A stretch of DNA of 64,000 nucleotides from a virus, in IMG/VR virus record IMGVR_UViG_3300036398_003294, positions 1-64,000 of that record, one strand, 5' to 3'. Numbering within the stretch: position 1 is the stretch's first letter; each line of letters opens with the position of its first letter. The notes under the pieces are model-generated. The model was given only the letters and a program-made list of their open reading frames with translations, was not told where the DNA came from and ran no database searches. Shown piece by piece: positions 26,761 through 36,290 of this stretch. The position numbers and the translations under genes are program-made.

Positions 26761-29700
26761 ATGGCTATTCAAGGTGGCTATGCACCGCCCGGTGTCTATA
26801 CTCAAACAGTTTTTGATTCACCTTTACCATCTAGCAATTTCACAGGACAAATTCCTTTATTGCTAGGTGCTGGTAAAGAAACCATTCAATCTGTTGGTGT
26901 TCAAATGATTCGTGGATCTTCTTCATCTGTAGATCAACGAATAGTGAATGAAAACATGAGTGGTCGTGCAGTATTAGGATTTAATCCTGATGGCACACCC
27001 ATTCTTGGTGATTTCAATGGAACTGCAACTAAAGTGCAAGTTCAAAAATTTCCTATGGTAGATGGCACAGGTGGTGGTGTTGTTGCTACTGATAGTTCTA
27101 GTGTTACAGCTTATGTCAATGGTCAAGTCACTGTTGTTTTAAGTGTAGATGGTGCTAAAGGCATTGTAGATACTGTTTTGGTTTCTTATTTTTTTAAGAG
27201 AACAGATACCTTAGTTGAAGATGAAAATATTTCATCTCAAATCACTACTACACAAGCTGAAATCATTGGCTCAAATGGTAGCTTTGATTTCGATGCTTTA
27301 AGTAATGTTTTTGTTTTCTTAGTAGATGGTGTTCAATATTCTATTTCTTTGCCAACAGTTTCTACAGGCACAAGAGAAGATGATCTTAATAGAGTAGTTG
27401 CTATTATTAATTCAGGTTCTTATGGATCTTTAGAGGCATCTTCATACACAGATAATTTCAATCAAGAGAACTTACAATTAAATGCTAATGGTTCTATTGT
27501 TATTGGCAATGGTTCAGCTAATGCTAAACTTGGTCTTGTGGTTAATCAATCTACATCAAGAAACAAAACTTTCTTTACAAGTCATTATCCTATCGTTGAT
27601 GGTACTAATGGTGGTATCACTACTACTGATATTACTGATGTTGTAGTTAAACTTAATGGTGCTGTTATTAGTCCAGCTAGTGTAGATGGTTCTAATGGTA
27701 GTATTACTCTTAAAGATGCTCCTGCAACAGATGCTACTTTAACAGTAACCTATTACTTTAATAACTTTAGAGATCAATTTGACTACATCCCAAGCACAGG
27801 TGTTGTTAGTGTTGAATCTATTTCTCTTGTTTCTGATGGATCAGGTGGTGCATCTTCTAATTTTATTGAAGGTGTTTCATGGGTTCTTAAAGATGATAAG
27901 ATTGTTTGGGGTACTTCTGTTCTTGTTGGTGCAGGTGAAACTTCTTTAGGTGCTACTGCATTTAATGACAGCCAAATCACTGCATCTTTAAAAGATGATA
28001 AAGTTTATCTTGTTGAATGTGAAAGAGTGATTGATACAAGTGTAGTACCACCTAGAGCATTGCCAAGTACCTTTAAATTACCTTACCAACCTGTTGATGG
28101 TACAGGCTCAGGTACACCAACATCAAGAGCAGATTTAGTTGAAGTCAAGGTAGGCTATAATTTTACTGATGCGATTGAAAAAGCTAATTCAGTAGTCGTT
28201 CGTGTTAATCCTTCTGATTCTACAATCGTTTTGGCTGAAGAAGTAGAAGAAGGCAAACAAGTATATGCTACTTTCTATTATAACACTTTGACTGATTCTA
28301 CCATTGGTGGAAATAATCAATATCAATTTGTTTGTTTATCTGATGGTGCTAGTGGTTCAGGTAAATATCAAGTCTTAAAGCAAGGTAGTGCTTTGCATGA
28401 TGTTACTTTAGGTACAAAAGGTTCATCTTTAAATGGTGTAGATTTATCTTTCCCAAGTGGCAGTGAATTATTGCCTGATGCTCGTATCACTACAGGCACA
28501 CCTGTAAATGAAACAGTAACAGTAACATTTACATCAAGCAAGCCAGCAAGTGCTTTATTTATTAGTGGTGGTGCTAGTCCATATTTCACCATTAAAGATA
28601 CAAGTGATCAAATCAATTTATCTATTGATGAGGCAGTTGTTACAGGTGGTGTAAGTTTATCTGCTCCAACAGGTACAGGTAGATTTGGTGCGATTGCACA
28701 TATCGTAGGTGATGTATTGCCATATACAGTAGAAAGTGGCTTGCAAGATTTAGGTACAATTAGTGCAGGTAATGACAGTCTTCAATTAAAGCTAGATAAT
28801 GATGATGTAGTCGTCAATATTGGTACTGTTGCAAATTGTACTGCTGATGATATTGCAAATGCTATTAATATTGCTTGTAATAGTGTTTCTGCTAAATACC
28901 AAGCGATGACTACCATGAATGGTGGTGTTGAGATTATTGCAAACAGTCATGATACTTTATCTTTCCAATTTGTAGGTAATACACATGGTACAGTAGGTGA
29001 AATTGCAATCACTTTGACAGATGCTGTTTATTCCACTGCAAATGCTTTGGCAACAGAACTTGAAACACAAATTAATAGTGCATTAGTAGATGCTTTACTT
29101 CAATATGAAGTAAATGGTGTTACTCAAGGTATTATTATTTCTGTTAGTGCAAATTCACAAGGTCGATTAATTTTTAGCTTAGATCAAATTGGTAAGAAAT
29201 TTGAAATCTTAGATGCAGTAGATATCATTCCGGGCGAAGTTTATGTTATTAAAACAGTAGGTGGTACAGACTTTACAGCAGTTGGTAGTGCAGATAATAA
29301 TATAGGTACAACCTTTACTGCTGATGAGTTCGGTATCATTTTAGGTGGTGTAGGTACAGTCGTTCATGCGATTACAGAACTTGTAGAAGAAACAGCAGGT
29401 TCTTTTGTTGTTGGTGAAACATATACAATTACAGTAGCAGGTACAACAGACTTTACTTTGATTGGCGCCGCTAATAACTTAGTAGGTACAACCTTTATTG
29501 CTTTAGGTGCTGGTGCTTTAGGTACAACAGGTAAAGCTGAACGAAATGTAGACCTTGAAGATACTTATGGTTACCTTGAATTTATTAGTCAAGCTGATCC
29601 TGAAGATGATTTTGCTATTATTGCAGGTATTGACACAGATGATGCAGATGGTACACAAACTAAGTTTGGTCTTTTACCTGTTGCTCAAGTTGCATCTACT

Positions 29701-31959
29701 TCTTTAGGTGGTGGTGCATTAAAAGAAAGATTGATCTTAAGAAATCGTTTCTTTCAAGGCAACACTTATTTCTTACCAAGTGGTGAATTAGGTATCCGTG
29801 TAGTAGCAGGTAGCTTATTAACAAAAGCAGGTTTGAAATCAAGTTTTGCATCTGCAATTAAAGGTGCAGTCGTTCAACAACCTACATTAAAGTTATTAAC
29901 AGGTTGGACAGAACAAAAGACTGCTGATAGTCAACCTGCTGTGAAGTTCTATAATGGTACTAACAATTCATATCCTGCCAATAATACTTTATTGTTAGAT
30001 GTGAATGGTACTATTGTTAGTGTAGAATTTACATCTAGTGCCACAGGTACTTTAACTTGTGTAGGTGAAAGCATTGTAGATGGTTTGATTTTGATTTCAA
30101 ATTCTATTGTAGATCAAATCAATAATGCTTTTGCTGATGCAGGTGTAGATGCGATTGTAGAGGCAAGTCAAGAAGGTGCAGGCATTCGTATTGTAGGTGG
30201 TGGATCTTTTGTAAATAGTTATCTTAAAGTTTTAAATGGTAGTGCAAATGAAACTTTAGGTTTAACTGCAAACCAAACTTCTACTTCTACAAATGTAAGT
30301 GCAAGTCAAATTGTAAGTGCATTAATGAGCCATCAATCAAATACTTTAACAGATTTGCTTTTTGGTGAAACTCTTGCAAATGACTACTTTAAATCTAAGG
30401 CTGTTGCTTTTGTACATATTTCAGCTACCAATAAGCAATATTTGGCAATTGAAAGTTTAAGCACAGGTGTTGGATCTATTGTAGATTTCACAGGTGGTAA
30501 TGCAATCACAACCAAAGGCACAGGCTTAAAGATTACTACTACAGATGGTGCAGTTGGTGAAGATGCTAAACAAGGTTTCTATGTAAAATCAAGTATCTCT
30601 AATGGATCAGGTTCAGCAAACACTTCTATTTTTAATAGTGGTGTTGGTCAAGATGGTTTCATTGGTCAAACTTATGTAGATGCAGTAACAGGATTGACAT
30701 TTACCATTTTGCCAAGAGATGGTGGTGTAGATTATCCTCAAGATGCAAATGCTTTCTTTAAATGGAATGTAAGTCAAAACATCACTTGTAATGCAAATAT
30801 TCCTAAGAACTTTGTTAATGGTGTATCTGTAATCGTATCAAATACAACAGGTGTAGCAGTAGGTGATACAGCAAACCTTGAAACATTTGATAAAGGTGGC
30901 AGTGAACCTGATATTGGTCAAGTATATTATATCTCTTATACACAAGAGAAAGTAGACTACACAACAAAGGTCTTTAATAGCATTGCAGATGTAGTCGCTG
31001 AATATGGTGATATATCAACACAAAATCCATTATCTTTAGGTGCATACTTAACGATTTTGAATGGTGCAGGTACAATTGCTTGTAAGCAAATTAAGAGATT
31101 AGCAAATACAGCTGAAATCACAGAAACACAAATGATCGAGGCAATCGATTCAATTGAAGGTGGCATCACAGCAACCTTAACACCATCTGTAATTTTGCCA
31201 TTAATCCCTGCAAGTGAAAGTTTGTTAAGTCATATTAGCAAGCATTGTGATTTACAAAGTTCATTAAGATTTAGATCTGAAAGAACAGCGATTTTAGGTT
31301 TTGCTAGTGGTACTATTCCTAAAGAGGCAGGTCGTTTGGCAAACCTTACAGGATCAAGTCGTGTTCGTGTAGTATATCCTGATATTGCAAGTTTAACTTT
31401 GACAAACACTTTGGGAAATCCTGTTACTTATATTGTAGATGGTCGTTATCTTGCTTGTGCAGTAGCTGGTACAACAACATCTCTTAATATTGATGTTGCT
31501 ACCCCATGGGAATCAAGACAAGTAAATGGTTTCAATGGTGTATTGAGAAACCTTACACCTGTTGAGGCAAATGCTACAGCAGTTAAAGGTGTATCTATCC
31601 TTGAAAATGCAGGCACTACCATTAAGATTAGACATGGTTTAACAACCAATATGTCTTCTGTATTGACTAAGACACCTACAATCATTCAAATTGCAGATCA
31701 AGTTCAAAGAACGATGAGAGGTGTTTTGGATGGATTTATTGGTGTTAAGAATTTACCTGTGATTCAATCACAAGTATTGTTAGCAGTCAATAATGAATTT
31801 CAAAGACTTGTATCTAGTGGCATCATTGAATCATATACAGGTTTAGCAGTCGTTCAAGATCCTGAAGATGCAACAGGGTTATTGATTAATGCTTTCTACA
31901 AGCCTGTATTCCCATTATTGTATATTCAATTTACATTCAATGTTCGCTCTAATGGATAG
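26761..31959 (+). CDS. Giant tail sheath protein
   Basis: 1732 aa, SD AGGAGC. The N-terminus GGYAPPGVYTQTVF is the standard sheath opening, and the C-terminal ~250 residues have the sheath core pattern: LPVIQSQVLLAVNNEFQRLV, SSGIIESYTGLAVVQDPED and FYKPVFPLLYIQFTF. The sheath contracts to drive the tube through the envelope. T4 gp18 is ~660 aa, so over 1000 residues are insertions. These include three VDGT(G/N)(G/S)G beta repeats (starting near residues 99, 277 and 444), two (G)E(V/T)Y(V/T)I..(G)GTTDFT-type repeats (near 827 and 885), and two modules ending (N)GSAN..LGL (about 165-264 and 1069-1171). The last is followed by the core fold. Insertions probably decorate the tail surface. Confidence 0.9.
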   Translation: MAIQGGYAPPGVYTQTVFDSPLPSSNFTGQIPLLLGAGKETIQSVGVQMIRGSSSSVDQRIVNENMSGRAVLGFNPDGTPILGDFNGTATKVQVQKFPMVDGTGGGVVATDSSSVTAYVNGQVTVVLSVDGAKGIVDTVLVSYFFKRTDTLVEDENISSQITTTQAEIIGSNGSFDFDALSNVFVFLVDGVQYSISLPTVSTGTREDDLNRVVAIINSGSYGSLEASSYTDNFNQENLQLNANGSIVIGNGSANAKLGLVVNQSTSRNKTFFTSHYPIVDGTNGGITTTDITDVVVKLNGAVISPASVDGSNGSITLKDAPATDATLTVTYYFNNFRDQFDYIPSTGVVSVESISLVSDGSGGASSNFIEGVSWVLKDDKIVWGTSVLVGAGETSLGATAFNDSQITASLKDDKVYLVECERVIDTSVVPPRALPSTFKLPYQPVDGTGSGTPTSRADLVEVKVGYNFTDAIEKANSVVVRVNPSDSTIVLAEEVEEGKQVYATFYYNTLTDSTIGGNNQYQFVCLSDGASGSGKYQVLKQGSALHDVTLGTKGSSLNGVDLSFPSGSELLPDARITTGTPVNETVTVTFTSSKPASALFISGGASPYFTIKDTSDQINLSIDEAVVTGGVSLSAPTGTGRFGAIAHIVGDVLPYTVESGLQDLGTISAGNDSLQLKLDNDDVVVNIGTVANCTADDIANAINIACNSVSAKYQAMTTMNGGVEIIANSHDTLSFQFVGNTHGTVGEIAITLTDAVYSTANALATELETQINSALVDALLQYEVNGVTQGIIISVSANSQGRLIFSLDQIGKKFEILDAVDIIPGEVYVIKTVGGTDFTAVGSADNNIGTTFTADEFGIILGGVGTVVHAITELVEETAGSFVVGETYTITVAGTTDFTLIGAANNLVGTTFIALGAGALGTTGKAERNVDLEDTYGYLEFISQADPEDDFAIIAGIDTDDADGTQTKFGLLPVAQVASTSLGGGALKERLILRNRFFQGNTYFLPSGELGIRVVAGSLLTKAGLKSSFASAIKGAVVQQPTLKLLTGWTEQKTADSQPAVKFYNGTNNSYPANNTLLLDVNGTIVSVEFTSSATGTLTCVGESIVDGLILISNSIVDQINNAFADAGVDAIVEASQEGAGIRIVGGGSFVNSYLKVLNGSANETLGLTANQTSTSTNVSASQIVSALMSHQSNTLTDLLFGETLANDYFKSKAVAFVHISATNKQYLAIESLSTGVGSIVDFTGGNAITTKGTGLKITTTDGAVGEDAKQGFYVKSSISNGSGSANTSIFNSGVGQDGFIGQTYVDAVTGLTFTILPRDGGVDYPQDANAFFKWNVSQNITCNANIPKNFVNGVSVIVSNTTGVAVGDTANLETFDKGGSEPDIGQVYYISYTQEKVDYTTKVFNSIADVVAEYGDISTQNPLSLGAYLTILNGAGTIACKQIKRLANTAEITETQMIEAIDSIEGGITATLTPSVILPLIPASESLLSHISKHCDLQSSLRFRSERTAILGFASGTIPKEAGRLANLTGSSRVRVVYPDIASLTLTNTLGNPVTYIVDGRYLACAVAGTTTSLNIDVATPWESRQVNGFNGVLRNLTPVEANATAVKGVSILENAGTTIKIRHGLTTNMSSVLTKTPTIIQIADQVQRTMRGVLDGFIGVKNLPVIQSQVLLAVNNEFQRLVSSGIIESYTGLAVVQDPEDATGLLINAFYKPVFPLLYIQFTFNVRSNG

Positions 31960-31977
31960 TAGAAAAATTTAATAAAA

Positions 31978-32018
31978 GTTGCAATGAAAGCCTTTGTGTA
32001 AGTGTTTTATATATGTAA
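31978..32018 (+). promoter_or_regulatory. Early promoter-like element, copy 5
   Basis: GTTGCAAT, AAGTGTTTTA and TATATATG in order. It starts 19 bp after the sheath stop and points to the 116-aa gene. Its second half forms the left arm of the long hairpin at 31991-32039. Confidence 0.7.
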
Positions 32019-32039
32019 AGAAAAACACTTACACAAAGG
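31991..32039 (+). promoter_or_regulatory. Perfect 18-bp inverted repeat joining promoter element and ribosome site
   Basis: CCTTTGTGTAAGTGTTTT (31991-32008) is the exact reverse complement of AAAACACTTACACAAAGG (32022-32039), with a 13-nt loop. The left arm lies inside element copy 5; the right arm includes the SD AAAGG of the gene at 32049. RNA coming from the sheath gene would fold and hide the SD, while RNA started near 32015-32020 would not contain the left arm. Confidence 0.75.
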
Positions 32040-32048
32040 AAAAACAAA

Positions 32049-32399
32049 ATGGAAAACTTAGATCAAGTTATTCAAAATCTTAATGACAAAAATTGGAATG
32101 AAGAAGAATGTTGCATTGATGGTGCAGAAGTTCTTTGCAATATGTTAAATAGTTTTGATGATCTTCAAGTAAAATTTAAACTCAAAGCAAAGAGTTTTAC
32201 TAGAGAAGAAAATAGAATTTATTTTGGTAGAAACTTGAAATTTCAAATTGTCATCCTTGAAGACAAAATGGCATATGTTGCAAGAAATGATGGTTGGTTT
32301 GGACATGATTCTGAATCAGGACATCCATACTCATGGCATAAACTAGTGACTAAACCTGAATGGTTGAAGAAAGTGATTTTACATTATATCAATCAATAA
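32049..32399 (+). CDS. Small early-type protein, 116 aa
   Basis: 116 aa, SD AAAGGA. Acidic N-terminal half (LNDKNWNEEECCIDGAEVL), then a mixed basic region and an aromatic C-terminal part (DGWFGHDSESGHPYSWHKL). No recognised domain. Its ribosome site is inside the 18-bp hairpin, so expression probably depends on its own upstream element and not on read-through from the sheath gene. Confidence 0.65.
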   Translation: MENLDQVIQNLNDKNWNEEECCIDGAEVLCNMLNSFDDLQVKFKLKAKSFTREENRIYFGRNLKFQIVILEDKMAYVARNDGWFGHDSESGHPYSWHKLVTKPEWLKKVILHYINQ

Positions 32400-32412
32400 T
32401 TATTTAATTGAC

Positions 32413-32444
32413 TGATCCTTTGTATATCTCAACATAAAGGATCA
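32413..32444 (+). promoter_or_regulatory. Hairpin covering the ribosome site of the 32450 gene
   Basis: TGATCCTTT (32413-32421) pairs perfectly with AAAGGATCA (32436-32444) around a 14-nt loop. The SD AAAGGA is in the right arm, 9 bases before the ATG at 32450. The loop contains TATATCTC (32423-32430). Confidence 0.58.
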
Positions 32445-32449
32445 TTTAA

Positions 32450-33184
32450 ATGAAGTATTCATATATTAGTAAATATGCTAGTCCAACTTCGATTGTGAAA
32501 TTAGCTTTTGGCAATCTCTTTAATTTAATTCCTATCGATAAAGAAAAGATTGTAGCAGATGCTTTGATAACAGCTTTAGCAGATGCCATTTTGAATTTAA
32601 AAGTGTATGCTACTAAATCACTCACACCATTAGAAAAGATTTTAGGTGAAGCGATTTTGACTAAACCAAGTTTTGCAAATTCTAAAGAAATCAAAGTGGA
32701 TGATGTAATTGTAGGATTTAGAATGTTCTTTCAAGGTAATATCTTACATACCGACATGGCTAAAAAGTTATTAAAGGCAGTCAAGAATTATGGCAACCAA
32801 ACGGATCTTTTAAATGCTATTAAATCTGACTTGTCTACTGATGCTGGTAAAACACAATTGATGAAAGAAATTCAAAGTCAAATTAAAGGCTTTGAAGATG
32901 GTGAAGAGGATGACAGTTGGGATGATAGTGAGGAAGGATTTTTTGAAGATGAACAAATCGAAGATTTTATTGATAAGGTATTTCAAGAAAATATTAATTT
33001 GGCAAAAGAGAATGTTGGACAAATTCCGGGCATTGGTGTGATTGTGATTGACGAACAAAATCTAGCTGAAACAGAATTAGAAAAGATTGTGATGTCTTTT
33101 GAAGTGAATCGCTTAAATGTAGGCATTGAGATGAGTTGCGAATATAAAATCAAAGCACATAGATATATTGACGAAGAAATGTAG
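32450..33184 (+). CDS. Uncharacterised protein before DNA polymerase, 244 aa
   Basis: 244 aa. An N-terminal helical region (SIVKLAFGNLFNLIPIDKEK, ADALITALADAILNLKV), a very acidic stretch around residues 145-170 (FEDGEEDDSWDDSEEGFFED) and a beta-rich C-terminus. No membrane segment or catalytic motif recognised. Located 46 bp before the polymerase gene; each has its own SD-covering hairpin, so the two may be separately controlled. A replication or virion role cannot be decided. Confidence 0.6.
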   Translation: MKYSYISKYASPTSIVKLAFGNLFNLIPIDKEKIVADALITALADAILNLKVYATKSLTPLEKILGEAILTKPSFANSKEIKVDDVIVGFRMFFQGNILHTDMAKKLLKAVKNYGNQTDLLNAIKSDLSTDAGKTQLMKEIQSQIKGFEDGEEDDSWDDSEEGFFEDEQIEDFIDKVFQENINLAKENVGQIPGIGVIVIDEQNLAETELEKIVMSFEVNRLNVGIEMSCEYKIKAHRYIDEEM

Positions 33185-33198
33185 CAAAATAATATAAT

Positions 33199-33232
33199 AT
33201 GATTGAACTCTTTTTATTAAAAGGACAATCAT
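33199..33232 (+). promoter_or_regulatory. Hairpin covering SD and start codon of the DNA polymerase gene
   Basis: Outer stem ATGATTG (33199-33205) with CAATCAT (33226-33232), inner stem CTTTT (33210-33214) with AAAAG (33219-33223), with a small internal loop. Both the SD AAAAGGA and the first two bases of the ATG at 33231 are paired. TATAATATG (33193-33201) overlaps the left arm and could be a promoter -10 region. Confidence 0.5.
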
Positions 33233-35831
33233 GTTTTCAGATTTCTTTGAATCACTACAAAGACCAGATGTTAAACCTAAAAAATGGATGAGAGAAGTAG
33301 ATCTCATTTTAGGTACAAAAGATAATATTAAACAAGCTATTGATGAGTGTTTAGCATCTAGTCATTATGGCATAGACTTAGAAACAACAGGTTTAGATAA
33401 TCGTGTTTTTCATGGTAGAACAAGAGCATCTATTGTAGGTATTTCTATTGCACCTAATGAAAAGAAAGCATATTATTTTCCTATTAGACATAGTGCAGGT
33501 ACAGAACATAATGTTTCATGGTCAATTATAGATAGAGAATTTAGTCGCTTGCTCAGTGTAAATGCTACAGCTATTCCTGTGTTTCATAATGGTGCTTTCG
33601 ATCAAGAGTTTTTAGAATATAATGGAGAAACTCTTTTAGGTAAAGAACGATTTGAAAATCCAAAGTTATGGGAAGATAACTATATTATGGCTTGTCTTAT
33701 GAATAGTCGTGATAAAGGTGGTCGTGGTCTTAAAGATATGTCTAAAGATAAATTAGGTTGGGAAATGATCGAACTTGATGAACTCATTCCTAAATCTAAA
33801 ATTAAAGATTATTCTACTCTTGATCCATCTTGGGAAGCCTGTGTTTGGTATGCAGGTGCAGATGCTTTATGTACTCTTAAACTCTATAATATCTTAAAAG
33901 ACTTGTTTCCTAAAGAAATGATTAGTCTTTATATGATCGAAAAGAAATGCAATACTTCAGTTAGGTGGATGCACAGAAACAGAGTTTATATTGATCAAAA
34001 GAAAACACAAGAGTTTATTAAGATTGGTCAAAAGGAATGGATGGATAGTCTTATTGAAGTGTATGAAGGTGCAAAGGAATTACTTGGTAGAGATGTCATG
34101 CCTGCATACATTAAAATTATGAAAGGTGATCTAAAAGGTGTCAATAAGTTTAACACGGATAATACAGACAGCTTTAAAGATTGCATAGACGAGGCAAGAA
34201 AAGAAGCTGATCGTATGTATCCACATTTAGATATGGCAGGTGAAGATTTTGTAGCTAGAAAAATGGTAGCATCTTTGACTAATCCAAAACAAAAAGAAGA
34301 AGTAGTCTTTGAATATAAATATGATATTTTATCATCTCAACAATTAGGCATGATGTTTAGAGAATTAGAAGTACCTAATTTACAAACTACAGCAAGTGGA
34401 CAAGTCGCAACAGGTGCAGATGTTTTAGATGAAGTGATTGAAGAGGCATCGGATACTTTTCCATTTGTAAGAAAGATTAAAAGATTAAGAGAACTAGCTA
34501 AAGCACTTGGTCAATATCTTATACCTATGAAAGAGGATGTTGCAGATGATGGTACATTAAAACCAAAATTTAATCAGTTTGGAGCAGATACAGGTCGTTT
34601 TAGTTGTGGTACAACAAGTAAGCCATGGGAGACAAAAGATGGTGGTTGTAGAGTACCTTTTCAAGGCATACCATCAGGATATGATCCAAAAAGACCAATG
34701 ATTACTTCAAGGTTAAGAGAATGTATAGCAGTAAGAAATCCTGATCATTATTTAGTGGCAATTGACTATGCAGGTGTTGAATTAAGAATTGTAACAAATA
34801 TTAGTCAAGAGCCTTTATGGATTGAAGAATTTTTTAGATGTTCATCATGCAATCGTAAATACACTAAAGAAAGAGGTGAAGATGGATTTCCTATCGTACC
34901 ACCAGCTATTTGTATTTGTGGATCAGATAAGATAGGTGATTTGCATACATTGACAGCAGTTGCTTTTTATGGCGAAGAGGCAAAGAAAAGACCTGATTGG
35001 AAAGCATTAAGAGGCAATGCAAAAGGTGTAAACTTTGCATTATGTTATGGTGGTACAGGTAAAGCAGTGGTTAGAACGATTAACTGTACACAAGAAGAAG
35101 GTGATGAGAAATACCAAACCTTTACAAAGACATATAAAGGTTTAACAAAGTGGTGGAAAAAGGAAGTGGATTTTGCCAAAGAGAATGGATATGTATTAAC
35201 AGCATTTGGTCGAAGAATGTTGATGCCTGATATTAAATCTAAAGAGTTTTCTTTGAGATCAAAGGATGAACGAAAGGCAGTAAATTCACCTGTGCAAGGT
35301 ACAAGTGCAGATATTACTAAGATTGCAATGAGTTTAATTTATGAGAATGTTAAAAAGAGAAATTGGTTTGACAAGCTAATGATGATTTTAACAGTGCATG
35401 ATGAAATTGTATTTGAAATCCATAAAGATATCATAGGCGAGGCAATACCATTGTTATGTGATATTATGGTAAGGAATAAAGCATTGCAAAATAAGAATTG
35501 GATTGTGCCTTTAACAGTGGATGTAGAAATAGGTAAAGATTGGTCTGTGCCTTATGATTTGAAAGAGTTAAGAGAAGGCAAAGGAGAAGATGAATTTTTA
35601 GTGAATGCTTTTAAAGTGGATCATAGTGGACAGCCAAAGCCAAAGGTATTAAATGAAACTACCTTAAGCACAGAGCAAGAAGAAAAAACAAAGCATTATG
35701 AGATTTACGAATTGAATGAGTTATCGTATAGTGAGGCAGATCGATTATCTGAATGGATTAAGTTAAATACAGGTAAAGACATTAAGATTATGTATCAAGG
35801 TAGAGATGTATCTATCTTATTAAAGGATTAA
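33231..35831 (+). CDS. Family A DNA polymerase with 3'-5' exonuclease and zinc-like insertion
   Basis: 866 aa. Replicative family A (Pol I-type) polymerase. The proofreading domain is complete: Exo I DLETTGL (about residue 48), Exo II FHNGAFDQEF (about 118), Exo III YAGADALCTLKLY (about 207). Polymerase motifs: A DYAGVELRI (about 510), B RGNAKGVNFALCYGG (about 593), C VHDEI (about 722). There is no N-terminal 5'-3' exonuclease domain, as in other phage polymerases. Between motifs A and B there is an insertion (about 537-570) with CSSC and CICG, which looks like a zinc ribbon in the fingers-side region before GDLHTLTA. The C-terminal ~90 residues beyond the fold are acidic and unassigned. Followed 7 bp later by the eleven-gene tandem array. 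Confidence 0.95.
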   Translation: MFSDFFESLQRPDVKPKKWMREVDLILGTKDNIKQAIDECLASSHYGIDLETTGLDNRVFHGRTRASIVGISIAPNEKKAYYFPIRHSAGTEHNVSWSIIDREFSRLLSVNATAIPVFHNGAFDQEFLEYNGETLLGKERFENPKLWEDNYIMACLMNSRDKGGRGLKDMSKDKLGWEMIELDELIPKSKIKDYSTLDPSWEACVWYAGADALCTLKLYNILKDLFPKEMISLYMIEKKCNTSVRWMHRNRVYIDQKKTQEFIKIGQKEWMDSLIEVYEGAKELLGRDVMPAYIKIMKGDLKGVNKFNTDNTDSFKDCIDEARKEADRMYPHLDMAGEDFVARKMVASLTNPKQKEEVVFEYKYDILSSQQLGMMFRELEVPNLQTTASGQVATGADVLDEVIEEASDTFPFVRKIKRLRELAKALGQYLIPMKEDVADDGTLKPKFNQFGADTGRFSCGTTSKPWETKDGGCRVPFQGIPSGYDPKRPMITSRLRECIAVRNPDHYLVAIDYAGVELRIVTNISQEPLWIEEFFRCSSCNRKYTKERGEDGFPIVPPAICICGSDKIGDLHTLTAVAFYGEEAKKRPDWKALRGNAKGVNFALCYGGTGKAVVRTINCTQEEGDEKYQTFTKTYKGLTKWWKKEVDFAKENGYVLTAFGRRMLMPDIKSKEFSLRSKDERKAVNSPVQGTSADITKIAMSLIYENVKKRNWFDKLMMILTVHDEIVFEIHKDIIGEAIPLLCDIMVRNKALQNKNWIVPLTVDVEIGKDWSVPYDLKELREGKGEDEFLVNAFKVDHSGQPKPKVLNETTLSTEQEEKTKHYEIYELNELSYSEADRLSEWIKLNTGKDIKIMYQGRDVSILLKD

Positions 35832-35838
35832 ATTAAAA

Positions 35839-36063
35839 ATGATCTGTTGGTTTGAAAATCATAGCAATACCATACAATACAATCCCACTCATGTATTTTT
35901 GTCGTCTTCAATATCTAATAACAAGCATGGTTTTCCTATATTAAATAAAGAGAGTTTTAGAAATTCAGTATCTCTTTTTTTAAGTAGGTCAAATACAAAT
36001 AGCAATTGGATAATCCAGCCTAATGTGTACTTAAAACCAAGTAAAGGAAATAAGTTAAAATGA
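35839..36063 (+). CDS. MICWF array protein 1
   Basis: 74 aa. Carries the family blocks MICWFEN, VFLSSSISN, a single SFRNS, an SRS segment, NW and VYLKPSKG. The segment SLFLSRSNTNSNWI is identical to that in array copy 10, about 2 kb away, also at nearly all bases. No signal peptide, membrane helix or known fold. Starts 7 bp after the polymerase stop and ends in an ATGA overlap with copy 2. Confidence 0.8.
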   Translation: MICWFENHSNTIQYNPTHVFLSSSISNNKHGFPILNKESFRNSVSLFLSRSNTNSNWIIQPNVYLKPSKGNKLK

Positions 36064-36287
36064 TTTTTAGTTTTGAGATGTCGGCAAATGAAGTGAAAAG
36101 AAATACAAGATTTGTGTTAATCACATCAAGTTCTTTTGGTAATACAGGAGTTCCTATTCAAGAAAACAATTTTAGAGATGCCTTAGCTTTCTATATTGTT
36201 AGGACAGGTGGTCTTATGGATTCAAGAAAATATGAGAATTGGCATCGTGCTAATGATATGTATTTTAAACCTAATGGGGATAAATAA
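36060..36287 (+). CDS. MICWF array protein 2 (divergent)
   Basis: 75 aa. The most divergent copy: it begins MIFSFEMSANEV, lacking the Cys3-Trp4 pair, but keeps NNFRDAL, the aromatic W near residue 63, and ends MYFKPNGDK like copy 5. Overlaps copy 1 by four bases. Could be a specialised member. Confidence 0.75.
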   Translation: MIFSFEMSANEVKRNTRFVLITSSSFGNTGVPIQENNFRDALAFYIVRTGGLMDSRKYENWHRANDMYFKPNGDK

Positions 36288-36290
36288 AAA

